A DNA stretch of 64,000 nt from GCA-2683825 sp965662355. Lineage in GTDB: Bacteria > Planctomycetota > UBA1135 > GCA-002686595. The DNA is taken from the NCBI GenBank assembly GCA_965662355.1, contig CBFIHP010000008.1, positions 1-64,000 of the forward strand, given 5' to 3'. This document shows, piece by piece, positions 53,779 through 62,442 of this stretch (positions are counted from its first letter, which is position 1; every line of letters begins with the position of its first letter). Both the position numbers and the translations under genes were made by a program. Under the pieces are notes generated by a model. That model made no database searches, was not told the origin of the DNA, and saw only the letters and a list, made by a program, of their open reading frames with translations.

Positions 53779-54373
53779 GTTCGACCTCTTTCCAGATGCG
53801 TTCCGTCACCTCGTCCACCTTACCGACTGCATCGACGACCACGGCACTCGGAACGAGTTCCGCATAGCGCCGGTATCCCTCGAAAACTCGCTCCTGAAAG
53901 CGCGCGTCGCGGGACTCGAAGCGATCGCCCCCTTCGCGGCGCGCCAGAGCACGCTCGAGCGGAAGATCCAGGAGCAGCACGAGGTCCGGTCGTGGATCAC
54001 CGGCCCACGTGCCGAGCATCTCGAGCACGAACTCGCCACCGAGTTCACCGGCGATGCCCTGGTACGCGAAGGTCGAGGCGTGGAAGCGCTCCATGACGAC
54101 ATCGCGACCCGCCTCCATTGCCGGGCGCACGAGATCGTCCAGGGTCTGGCGTCGCGCGGCCGCAAGCAAGAGCGCCTGCGGCGCCGGGCCCAGGGCCAGG
54201 GCCGCATCCAGGATGACCTCGCGGATTCGTTCTCCCGCGGGGGTGCTCCCGGGCTCACGCAGATGCAAGGGCTCGCACTTGCGCACTTCGCCCAGGCGTG
54301 CGCAAAGGGCCCTGGCCTGGGTGCTCTTGCCGCACCCATCGACCCCATCCAGCACGTAGAAGCGTGCGCCCAT
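53765..54373 (-). CDS. tmk: Thymidylate kinase
   Basis: Phosphorylates dTMP to dTDP, about 202 residues from ATG 54373 (MGARFYVLDGVDGCGKST). The P-loop DGVDGCGKST, the DR-like RFHASTFAYQGIAGE region, LLLDLPLERALARRE and the LID segment are present. GTG 54388, overlapping the upstream TGA, is an equally plausible start that adds five residues. Overlaps holB by 14 bases. Confidence 0.93.
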   Translation of the reverse strand: MGARFYVLDGVDGCGKSTQARALCARLGEVRKCEPLHLREPGSTPAGERIREVILDAALALGPAPQALLLAAARRQTLDDLVRPAMEAGRDVVMERFHASTFAYQGIAGELGGEFVLEMLGTWAGDPRPDLVLLLDLPLERALARREGGDRFESRDARFQERVFEGYRRYAELVPSAVVVDAVGKVDEVTERIWKEVERAGL

Positions 54374-54384
54374 GCCCTTCTCGT

Positions 54385-57300
54385 TCACTCGCCTAGCCGT
54401 TTCTGTGCTTCGAGAGCCGGTGCACACTTGGCGTCGATGGCCAGGGCCGCCTCCATGGAAACCCTGGCCTCGTCTAGCTTGTCCACCTGGATCAAGGCGA
54501 GGGCCTTCCAGCCGTGGAGCAGCGGCTCTTCACCGTGGTAGCGTGCAAGCCATGCGCCACCGACGAGGCCCTCGGGGTTTTCGCCATAGCGAGCACGTAG
54601 CGCATCGATCAGGCGCTTTTGCAACTCCTGCTGCGAGAGCTTCTCCAGTTCCTCGGCCGACAAGCCGGTCAGGTCCAGGATCTCCTCCATTGAAAGTCCC
54701 TCGGCCGCGGCGACCTGCACGTCGCCGTCGAGCTCGGACGTGATCAAGAGCCCCACGGCGAATTCGCGAACGGCCTCTTCGAAGCGTTGCTCCTCGAAGA
54801 GCGCGCGCCCCCAGCGATAGTGCAGGTGACGTCGGAAGGGGTCGACTTCGTTGGCCTCTTCCCAGAGCTGGATGCTCTCGGCGTAGCGTGCCTTGTCGTC
54901 CAGCCATTCCGCGACCTCGATCCGCACGGGATAGTCGCCGGCGTTGAAGCCCAGCCAGATGCGGCGCATCTCGTTCGCCTTGTCGAGCTCGCCATCCTCT
55001 TCGTAGAGCTCGGCCAAGCGCAGCTCGGCGGAAAAGTACGCTTCGGGGAAGCCGGGGAAGTTCTTCTGCGCCTGCAGATAGTGCTGCTCGGCCAGCTTGC
55101 GCTTGCCGGCACGCATCTCGAGGGCGGCCAGGGCCATGCGTGCACGGTAATCCTCGCCACCACGCTCGAAGCCGCGCTGGAAGAGTTTCTTGGCTTCGCC
55201 GTTCTCGTTGTCCCCGAGAGCCAGCTCGGCGCGCAGGAACAACCCCCTGGGGGGAAGTTCGCCCGCCAGCTCGGCAAGTCGCAAGGCTTCCTCGGCGCCG
55301 ATCCGTTCGTTTTGAAGATGGATACCGCGTGCGACGCGACACCAGTCGTCGGCCCACGCCTCGCGCAAGGCCGCATCCTCGGGGAGACGCCGCGAAAGAC
55401 GGAAGCGCAGGCGGAACGTATGGGCCCGCGTCCAGCGCGGTTCGATCGACAGATCACCGATCACCGTATCGACGAAGGCCGCGAAGTCCGAGTCGATCTG
55501 CTCGGGGGTCCTGTCGAAGATCTCCTTCAACGCCCCATCGAGATCGGCTCCACGATCAAAAGCCTCCAGCAAGCGCACGATCGGCGAGAAACCGTGCTTC
55601 TCGATCAACATCTTGCAGAGCAACCCACCCTGGTAGTACGCGAAGATGACGCGCGGACCGCGGAAGGCCGCGTTCAACCTGCGGATCGGAATGACACGGC
55701 TGTTCGCCCGCGCGTCGACCAGATCCCGTCGCAAGTTCCGCCACCAGGCGGGGTTCTTGACGCCCTCTTCCCAGGTGGCGAGTCCTTCGGTGATCCAACG
55801 CGGACAACGGTTGTGCGAGAGCCCGAGATGAATCACGTGGGTGAACTCGTGATACGACGTGCGCGCCCACGAGAACGAACCGCGCAACTCCGAGAGTGGC
55901 GACACGGCCGTGACGACCGGCCCAAAACACACCCCGAGGGCCGGGTAGCCCTCGAAGCCCGTCGAGCGTACCGAGAAGTCATCCCACTTGCGGAAGACCT
56001 CGATGCGAACCGGACCCGGGGTGTACCCATAGCGCGCCGAGAGCTCCTCGCGTGCGCGACGGTAGAAGTCTTCCAGGTACACCTCGAAAACCGGGGCTGC
56101 GTCCGGGCGCCAGGCAAATGTCAAGGCCTCGGTGTCGTGCTCGACGTGGGCCGCTTTCATTCGCTCGAGAACCAGGAGCGTGTTGTCGCGCCAGGCGTTG
56201 CGACGGCCCTGCGCCAGATCGACCGCCTTGCGCAACGACTTGCGAGCGCTGTCCTCGTCCCCCGTGTTCGCCTGGGCCCGCCCGAGCTCGGTCCAGGCCT
56301 TGTAGTCGCGTCCCTCGCGCTCGACGGACTTCTCCAGAAAGGTGAGTGCCTCGGCGAAACGGTAGAGCTCCAGCAGGTGCTTGCCGACCTCACGCTCGGG
56401 CTTCGAGTCGGCTCCGTCCTTTTCGAGCAGGCCCCCGATCAAGCTGTTGGCATCCTCGCGCCGGTGCTCGACCCAGGCGAGGGCCGCCTTTTCGATGATC
56501 ACATCGCGCCGGTGCGGGGCGATCGCTTCCAGCGCCTGCAGTCCAGCCCGCGCGGAAGGCAGGTCCCCATCATCGATAGCGCCCGAGACCTGGGCGATTT
56601 TTGCCGCGAGGCAATCGGGACGCACATCCACCAGACGCGTCAGGAATTCCGCGGGCTCCTTGCTCGTTCGACGCCAGTTGAAGCGGTAGAGGTGAAACAG
56701 CCCCAGGAGCGCGCCTTGGTTCTCGGCGTCCAGCTCCAGGGCTTCCTTGAACAGTTCGGCAGGCGAATGGGCGCGCGAAAGTGCGTCGTCGACCTCGCCG
56801 TAGGCCTCGAAGTAGATCTCCCCCAGCGCCACCAGGATCTCCGGTTCCACGCCGTCGCCATCGAAGGCCAGCTTCTCGGCCAACGTGATCGTGCGCGACG
56901 CGCGCTCGAAGAAACCGAGATCGTTCTGGCAGAGTCCGCGGGAGAACAACTGCTCCCACGAATCCGCGAGCGAGTTCTCGGCGCCCTGCAAGAGCAACGC
57001 CTCGCCCGCGCTGCGCTTGCCCGCTTCGATGAGGAGCCGACCGAAGATCAGACAGTCGCGCGGGTCCCTGGAGGGATCGAAGCTCTCGAAGCTGCCGGCT
57101 TCCTTCAGGGCTTCCTCCGGGCGCCCGAGTTCGAGGAAGATACGCCCGAGAACGCGCAGGCAGCGGACAACCGTCTCCGTGGTCTCGGGGGTGGCCGCTT
57201 CGCTCGCGGCCGCGCGCGCATCGCCGAGGGCCCGCTCGGCCTCTGCGACGGCGTCCGCGTATTCGCAACGATCGAGGAGACAGCGCGCGAGCAGGGCGCG

Positions 57301-57558
57301 CGAGCGCACGTCAGCGGGATCTTCTCCAAGGATATCCCAAAGCTCGTCCGTGGCCGCGTCGAGGGCTCCGTGGCGCCGGTCGTAGTCGATCTGGGAGCGC
57401 TCCTCGTCGCCCAGGCGCTCGCTCTCCTGTGCAGGTGGAGCGGGACAAACCACACTCCTCGCGGCATTGGGCGCCACCAGAGCGACGAGAACCGGGGCCA
57501 GCCAACAGCGCAGGCGGCCCGGATTCAGGAGAGACGCGCGGGGATGGAAGAAACCCAT
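54385..57558 (-). CDS. Large exported TPR protein with a zinc-metallopeptidase (peptidase-MA-like) domain
   Basis: 1057 residues. The N-terminus has a hydrophobic export segment (LAPVLVALVAPNAARS). About 50-480 are tetratricopeptide-like helical repeats (ARCLLDRCEYADAVAEAERAL, LGRAQANTGDEDSARKSLRKA). About 500-720 hold a gluzincin-like domain with HEFTH (H570, E571, H574) and a downstream Glu in WITEGLATWEE that would complete the zinc site. TPR-like repeats resume to the C-terminus. This matches the peptidase MA-like family found with TPRs in planctomycetes. No substrate known. It ends overlapping the tmk GTG candidate. The start has no good ribosome binding site. Confidence 0.87.
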   Translation of the reverse strand: MGFFHPRASLLNPGRLRCWLAPVLVALVAPNAARSVVCPAPPAQESERLGDEERSQIDYDRRHGALDAATDELWDILGEDPADVRSRALLARCLLDRCEYADAVAEAERALGDARAAASEAATPETTETVVRCLRVLGRIFLELGRPEEALKEAGSFESFDPSRDPRDCLIFGRLLIEAGKRSAGEALLLQGAENSLADSWEQLFSRGLCQNDLGFFERASRTITLAEKLAFDGDGVEPEILVALGEIYFEAYGEVDDALSRAHSPAELFKEALELDAENQGALLGLFHLYRFNWRRTSKEPAEFLTRLVDVRPDCLAAKIAQVSGAIDDGDLPSARAGLQALEAIAPHRRDVIIEKAALAWVEHRREDANSLIGGLLEKDGADSKPEREVGKHLLELYRFAEALTFLEKSVEREGRDYKAWTELGRAQANTGDEDSARKSLRKAVDLAQGRRNAWRDNTLLVLERMKAAHVEHDTEALTFAWRPDAAPVFEVYLEDFYRRAREELSARYGYTPGPVRIEVFRKWDDFSVRSTGFEGYPALGVCFGPVVTAVSPLSELRGSFSWARTSYHEFTHVIHLGLSHNRCPRWITEGLATWEEGVKNPAWWRNLRRDLVDARANSRVIPIRRLNAAFRGPRVIFAYYQGGLLCKMLIEKHGFSPIVRLLEAFDRGADLDGALKEIFDRTPEQIDSDFAAFVDTVIGDLSIEPRWTRAHTFRLRFRLSRRLPEDAALREAWADDWCRVARGIHLQNERIGAEEALRLAELAGELPPRGLFLRAELALGDNENGEAKKLFQRGFERGGEDYRARMALAALEMRAGKRKLAEQHYLQAQKNFPGFPEAYFSAELRLAELYEEDGELDKANEMRRIWLGFNAGDYPVRIEVAEWLDDKARYAESIQLWEEANEVDPFRRHLHYRWGRALFEEQRFEEAVREFAVGLLITSELDGDVQVAAAEGLSMEEILDLTGLSAEELEKLSQQELQKRLIDALRARYGENPEGLVGGAWLARYHGEEPLLHGWKALALIQVDKLDEARVSMEAALAIDAKCAPALEAQKRLGE

Positions 57559-57685
57559 GGGAGGAGTGTGGTGTAGGGACAGGGCAACGAAAAGTCCCGG
57601 GTCGGTTCGAAGAGCGTTGTTTCCGGAGCTGCGTTCTTGTATCCCCGAGGGCCGGCGGGATTGTCATCCCCCCCGCCATTCTCCC

Positions 57686-58738
57686 GTGCAACGACCCACG
57701 ATCCACACTCTTCTCTCCCGCGCGATCTCCGGCGCACTCCTCCCCACACCCTCCAGGGGCCTCTCGGCCGTGCTTGGCGTCGCCCTCGTGGGCGCCCTCT
57801 CGGGGTGTGCGACCACGACCGATTTCGACACCTGGAACGCCAGCGCAAAAGCCGGCCCCAGGGAATCCTCGCCCAGCCCCCTGCGCAGGGCGGCTCCCGG
57901 ATGGGACGGTCGAACGGCCTCCTGGTCCAAGCTGATCGAGATCGAGGACTGGCTGAACGAGCCCGCCTATCGCCGGGACGAGGCCTTCGTGGGCGAGGCC
58001 GAGCTGCAACTCGCCGAGGGGCGAGTCGTCTTGACCCGGCGCGAGATGAGCCGCCTGAACGCTCAACTGCTGACGCTCCGGCTCGACGCCGCCGAGGCCG
58101 GATTCCACCGCGCCCTGGCCCGTCCCGAGCTGCGTACGGAGCAGAAGCGCCGCGCCGAGAGCGGACTTGGCGACCTGCAGCGATTGCGCGGCGGCGCGCC
58201 CGGAGCCAATCTCTCTGGCCAGACCATCGGAGGGCTCGAAATCCTCCCGCGCGAGCGCTGGCGCGCCAAGGCCGCGGTCGTGGCGCGCTTGACCCGCAAC
58301 GCCCGCCCCTACGATCGCATGACCGTTCACCACTCGGCCGAGCACTCGAGCGATCTCGGGCGACAGAGCTCTTGGGAAGTGGCCGACATCCTACGCCGCA
58401 TCCAGAGCTTCCAGATGCGCGAGCGGGGCTTCGGAGACATCGGCTATCACTTCCTGATCGACCCCCAGGGGCGGATCTGGCAAGGCCGCACGATGGACTG
58501 GCAGGGAGCCCATTCCGATGGCGACAACAACATCGCCAACATCGGCATCTGCCTGCTCGGAAACTACGACGTCGAACGCCCCTCGCGCAAAGCGTTGCTG
58601 TCGCTCGAAGAACTCGTCGGTGCCCTGAGACAGAGACACCGTATCCCGCGCTCACGCCTGTTCGGGCATGACCACTGGAAAGCGACCGAGTGTCCCGGCA
58701 CCCATCTGAACAGCTGGCTCGCGGCCTACAAGAACTGA
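57686..58738 (+). CDS. N-acetylmuramoyl-L-alanine amidase (Amidase_2/PGRP-type) lipoprotein
   Basis: About 350 residues from GTG 57686; the upstream open frame does not look like protein. The N-terminal signal ends in a lipobox (VGALSGC), so it is a membrane-anchored lipoprotein. After a linker of about 130 residues the Amidase_2/PGRP domain begins near 170. Zn ligands are visible as HHSAEHSS and as the His/Cys pair in HDHWKATECPGTHL. GFGDIGYHFLIDPQGRIWQGR is a PGRP-type core. It should cleave the amide between MurNAc and L-Ala of peptidoglycan, which supports a peptidoglycan wall. Start is uncertain by tens of codons. It converges and overlaps uppP by 13 bases. Confidence 0.85.
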   Translation: MQRPTIHTLLSRAISGALLPTPSRGLSAVLGVALVGALSGCATTTDFDTWNASAKAGPRESSPSPLRRAAPGWDGRTASWSKLIEIEDWLNEPAYRRDEAFVGEAELQLAEGRVVLTRREMSRLNAQLLTLRLDAAEAGFHRALARPELRTEQKRRAESGLGDLQRLRGGAPGANLSGQTIGGLEILPRERWRAKAAVVARLTRNARPYDRMTVHHSAEHSSDLGRQSSWEVADILRRIQSFQMRERGFGDIGYHFLIDPQGRIWQGRTMDWQGAHSDGDNNIANIGICLLGNYDVERPSRKALLSLEELVGALRQRHRIPRSRLFGHDHWKATECPGTHLNSWLAAYKN

Positions 58739-59571
58739 GCGGTTCCGCCGAGAACCGCGCAGTAGATCGCGAACCATCCGAAGGCTCCCTTCCCCAGGAA
58801 AGACAGGAGCAGTCTCAGCGCGAACCAGCCGACGAGGGCTGCGATGACCATGGCCCCGAGCAGCGATCCTGACCCACCCGAGATACCCGCCTCGAAGGCA
58901 TCGGGAAGCAGGAGGATCGACGCCCCGCCGATGGCGGGGATCGAAAGTAGGAAAGAGAAACGTGCCGCCCGGGCCGCGGGCAATCCACACCACAGCCCCA
59001 TGGCGATGGTCGATCCCGAGCGCGAGATACCCGGCCACACCGCGAGGCCCTGGGCCAGCCCGATGAGAACGGCGTGCTTCCACGCGAGGGGCGGCTCGGG
59101 CTCTCCCCCCACGCTGCTCCCACTTTTTTCGGGTGTCGTTCCGAGCCGTGCCTGACGGCGCCGCGCGGTCTCACCCAGGAGCAGGATCAGCGCCGTCAAA
59201 AGAAGTCCGATGCCTGCCATCTGCGGATCGTGGAAGGCCTCCTCCCAGCCAGAGCTCAGGGTCAGCCCGACCACGGCCGCGGGAACGGAAGCCACCACGA
59301 TCTGCAGAGCCTCGCGCCAGGAGCCCCTCAGCACGTCTCGCAGGACGCCCAGGATCGACAGTCGATAGACCGCCAGGACCGCCATGAGCGTGCCCAGGTG
59401 CAAGGCCACATCGGTCGCGATTGGGGAGGCGCTGGCGGAGTCAAAACCCAGGGCCGCCTGGAAGAGCACCAGATGCCCCGACGAGCTGACCGGCAGGAAC
59501 TCGGTCAGTCCCTGCACCACGGCCAGCGTGGCGAGCTTGATGAAATCCGGTTCGAGAAAGATGGCGATCAC
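58726..59571 (-). CDS. uppP: Undecaprenyl-diphosphatase (bacitracin resistance type)
   Basis: Recycles the lipid carrier C55-PP to C55-P for peptidoglycan and polysaccharide synthesis, 281 residues, eight or so membrane segments. Both signature motifs are present: LTEFLPVSSSGHLVLF near 23-38 and PGISRSGSTIAMGL near 180. The start is GTG 59571, 19 bases downstream of ald. The product serves the exopolysaccharide and cell wall pathways seen elsewhere in the window. Confidence 0.95.
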   Translation of the reverse strand: MIAIFLEPDFIKLATLAVVQGLTEFLPVSSSGHLVLFQAALGFDSASASPIATDVALHLGTLMAVLAVYRLSILGVLRDVLRGSWREALQIVVASVPAAVVGLTLSSGWEEAFHDPQMAGIGLLLTALILLLGETARRRQARLGTTPEKSGSSVGGEPEPPLAWKHAVLIGLAQGLAVWPGISRSGSTIAMGLWCGLPAARAARFSFLLSIPAIGGASILLLPDAFEAGISGGSGSLLGAMVIAALVGWFALRLLLSFLGKGAFGWFAIYCAVLGGTAQFL

Positions 59572-59590
59572 AAGCCTGTGGGAACCCGGC

Positions 59591-60712
59591 CTACGCCAGG
59601 CGCCCAGCCGCTTCTTCGGCCGGAACCAGCGGCATGTCGAAGGCTTCCGCCACGCCGGCGCAGGTCAGGTGCCCGGCGATGACGTTGGCGCTCTTGCGTA
59701 GCGGCCCGGAGGTCTCGATGGCGGCCTTCGTGCCCAGATTCGCCAGGTGCAACATCCAACTCAGAGTCGCGTTCGTGAGGGCCACGGTCGAGGTCCGCGG
59801 AACCGCACCCGGCATGTTGGCCACACAGTAGTGAACGACCCCCGATACGTCGTAGGTCGGCTCGTTGTGGGTCGTCGGCCGGGTCGTCTCGACGCACCCG
59901 CCCTGATCGACGGCCACGTCGACGATGACGCTGCCTTGCTGCATGTCGCCGAGGTCCGACTCTCTCACGAGCTTGGGCGCCTTGGCGCCTGGAATGAGCA
60001 CGGCGCCCACGACCAGATCGGCGCTCCTCAGATGCTCGCGAATGGCAAAGGGGGTCGAAAAGACCGTGCGGCAATTATTGGGCATGACCTCATCGAGGTA
60101 ACGCAGGCGATCGATATCGAGATCGAGGATGGTCACATCCGCCCCCATGCCGCACGCCATGCGCGCCGCATTGGTACCCACGATGCCGCCGCCCAGGATC
60201 AACACGTCCGCCCGTGCGACCCCGGGAACACCCCCCAGAAGAACGCCGAGGCCCCCCATTGGTTTTTCGAGGTACTTGGCACCCTCTTGAATCGAAAGCC
60301 GGCCGGCGACCTCGGACATCGGTGTCAGCAGTGGAAGTCCACCGTCGACCTCGAGGGTCTCGTACGCAAAACAGGATGCACCGCACTTGATCAGGGCATC
60401 GGTCAGGTCACGATCCGCGGCGAGATGGAGATAGGTGAAGAGCACCTGATCCTTGCGCAGGAGCTCGTACTCCGCGGGCTGGGGCTCCTTGACCTTCACG
60501 ATCATGTCACTCGTCCCGAAGACGCTCTTCGCATCCGGCAGGATCTCGGCGCCGACGGCCGCGTAGCTCGCGTCCGTGAAGCCGCTGTTCACGCCTGCCC
60601 CTGCCTGGACGAGAACCTCGTGGCCGGCTGCGACCAGTTTGTCCGCTCCTGCGGGAGTCAGGGATACACGGTACTCGTGGGTCTTGACCTCGGTGGGAAC
60701 GCCGATCTTCAC
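59591..60712 (-). CDS. ald: Alanine dehydrogenase
   Basis: NAD-dependent interconversion of L-alanine and pyruvate plus ammonia, 373 residues, normal family length. VKIGVPTEVKTHEYRVSLTPAG is the classic N-terminus with the catalytic region, and the NAD-binding fold is at LILGGGIVGTNAARMACGMGA. KVKEPQPAEYELLRKDQVLFTYLHLAAD and HYCVANMPGAVPRTST are also conserved. GTG start. Upstream of uppP in a short operon. Confidence 0.96.
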   Translation of the reverse strand: MKIGVPTEVKTHEYRVSLTPAGADKLVAAGHEVLVQAGAGVNSGFTDASYAAVGAEILPDAKSVFGTSDMIVKVKEPQPAEYELLRKDQVLFTYLHLAADRDLTDALIKCGASCFAYETLEVDGGLPLLTPMSEVAGRLSIQEGAKYLEKPMGGLGVLLGGVPGVARADVLILGGGIVGTNAARMACGMGADVTILDLDIDRLRYLDEVMPNNCRTVFSTPFAIREHLRSADLVVGAVLIPGAKAPKLVRESDLGDMQQGSVIVDVAVDQGGCVETTRPTTHNEPTYDVSGVVHYCVANMPGAVPRTSTVALTNATLSWMLHLANLGTKAAIETSGPLRKSANVIAGHLTCAGVAEAFDMPLVPAEEAAGRLA

Positions 60713-60853
60713 GCGGTTTTCTTGCAGTCGGGGTAGAGGGGGGTCGAGAAAGCGCAGAGAGTGTGACCTCGGATCCTCGAACTCGGGCTGGAAAACCCTT
60801 GCAGGGGGAAAGGGCAGGAAACTACTCTTCGCGGCCGCTCACGGGAGCGACAG

Positions 60854-60930
<77 letters not shown>

Positions 60931-61048
60931 AGCCCAAAAAAAGAGTTCCAGCGCGAATTCAAGGGCTTTGGGGCGGTCCGTTGTGCCTCACAATTGGAAC
61001 TGGACCCCGTAGAGGGTTTTTTCGGCCCAAGAACCAGAGTTCCGCGCC

Positions 61049-62353
61049 ATGCGTCGAGACCTAGCCTGCCTGCTGACGGCCCTTCTCTGCATTTCCGCAT
61101 CCCTGTCCAGTCAGGATCTGGAGACCGATCATCGTCGCACTCCGGTCGTGCGCGTGGTCGAGCAGGCCAAACCGGCGGTCGTTTCGATCACCACCAACAA
61201 GCTCGTGCGGGTGAACTACGGCTTCATCCGACGGACCGAGGAGCGCCCCGGTGAAGGCACAGGGGTCGTGATTTTCGATGACGGGTACGTGATGACGAAC
61301 TACCACGTCGTCAAGGACGCCACGAAGATCACGGTACGTTTCGACGAGGTCGACGACGCCCGCTCCTACGTCGCCGAAATGGTCTCGCGGGTCGAGGAGG
61401 AAGACCTGGCGTTGCTCAAGATCCAGGGCGGCGAGACCTTCCCCACGATCCCGATGAGCACTGCCGATCCCATCCTGGGCGAGACGGTGGTGGCCATCGG
61501 CAATGCCTACGGCAACTCCCACACGGTCAGCACGGGAATCATCTCCGGTCTTCGTCGCGATGTGCGCGCGGGAAATCTCAACTTCACGGACCTGTTGCAG
61601 ACGGACGCGGCGATCAACCCGGGCAACTCGGGTGGGCCGCTGCTGAACATCGATGGCGAGCTGATCGGGATCAACACCGCCGTGACCGGTGCGGCCGAGA
61701 ACATCGGCTTCGCGATCCCCGTCGCGCGCGTGCGCTCGGTGCTCTACAAGAAACTTCTGTCCCTCGACAGAGCGCGCGCCTGGCTGGGCTTCGAAGCGGA
61801 CCAGCAATTCCGCATCAATACGATCTTCGCCGGCGGCCCCGGCCATGCAGCCGGATTGCAGATCGGTGACCGCATCGTGGACATCAACGACTCCCACATC
61901 GACAGCCAGAAGAGCTACAACCTGGCGCGGCTATCGATTCAACCCTTGGATCCCGTGACCCTGAGCGTCGAGCGCCAGGGCAAGCAGTACAACGCACAGA
62001 TGCAGGCGTTGAACTGGCTCGACGGTGTCACCTACGAACGCCTCGGATTGATCGTGGTCATGACCCATATCGGACCGAGCTACTCCCCCTACCTCAAGGT
62101 CACCGCCGTCGACCCCCAGGGTCCCGCGGCCACGGTGGGTATCCAACCCGACGACGTCATCGCCGCGATGAAGCCCGATCACACGCGCGCCAAACGCCTC
62201 CGCACGATCGAGGACCTGCTCCTGCTGCTCGCCCGCACAGGCTCCGGCGGCCACCTGGAAATCGAGATCTGGCGAGACGACGACAAGGACGGCGCGTTCG
62301 AACACACCGAGCTCTATTCCGAGGTCTACACCGGCCAGCTGGATCTTCGTTAG
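61049..62353 (+). CDS. HtrA/DegP-like exported serine protease with two PDZ-like domains
   Basis: 434 residues with a signal peptide (about 1-21). The trypsin-like catalytic triad is complete: H86 in TNYHVV, D119 in EEEDLALLKI and S194 in GNSGGPLLN. Two PDZ-like domains follow, at about 245-315 (AGGPGHAAGLQIGDRIVDIN) and about 325-425 (VDPQGPAATVGIQPDDVIAAM). It would be a periplasmic protein-quality protease or chaperone. Preceded by a tRNA gene with a 118-base gap that should contain its own promoter, and followed by 89 non-coding bases. Confidence 0.92.
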   Translation: MRRDLACLLTALLCISASLSSQDLETDHRRTPVVRVVEQAKPAVVSITTNKLVRVNYGFIRRTEERPGEGTGVVIFDDGYVMTNYHVVKDATKITVRFDEVDDARSYVAEMVSRVEEEDLALLKIQGGETFPTIPMSTADPILGETVVAIGNAYGNSHTVSTGIISGLRRDVRAGNLNFTDLLQTDAAINPGNSGGPLLNIDGELIGINTAVTGAAENIGFAIPVARVRSVLYKKLLSLDRARAWLGFEADQQFRINTIFAGGPGHAAGLQIGDRIVDINDSHIDSQKSYNLARLSIQPLDPVTLSVERQGKQYNAQMQALNWLDGVTYERLGLIVVMTHIGPSYSPYLKVTAVDPQGPAATVGIQPDDVIAAMKPDHTRAKRLRTIEDLLLLLARTGSGGHLEIEIWRDDDKDGAFEHTELYSEVYTGQLDLR

Positions 62354-62442
62354 CGATCCGGTACAAAAACCTTCTCGAAGCGCTTTCCGGAAACGGCAAG
62401 ACGCCATACGAGTTGAGGAGCATTGGTCGCGCTAACGTATCG

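Noticed and set aside
54787..57576. 929-codon open frame on the plus strand opposite the TPR/peptidase gene
   Set aside because: It is a shadow of the minus-strand gene, which has TPR and HEFTH motifs and a signal peptide. The plus frame lacks any such feature.
62349..62436. GTTAGCG / CGCTAAC inverted repeat around the end of the HtrA-like gene
   Set aside because: Seven bases with a 74-base spacer, one arm overlapping the stop codon. Too weak to separate from chance.
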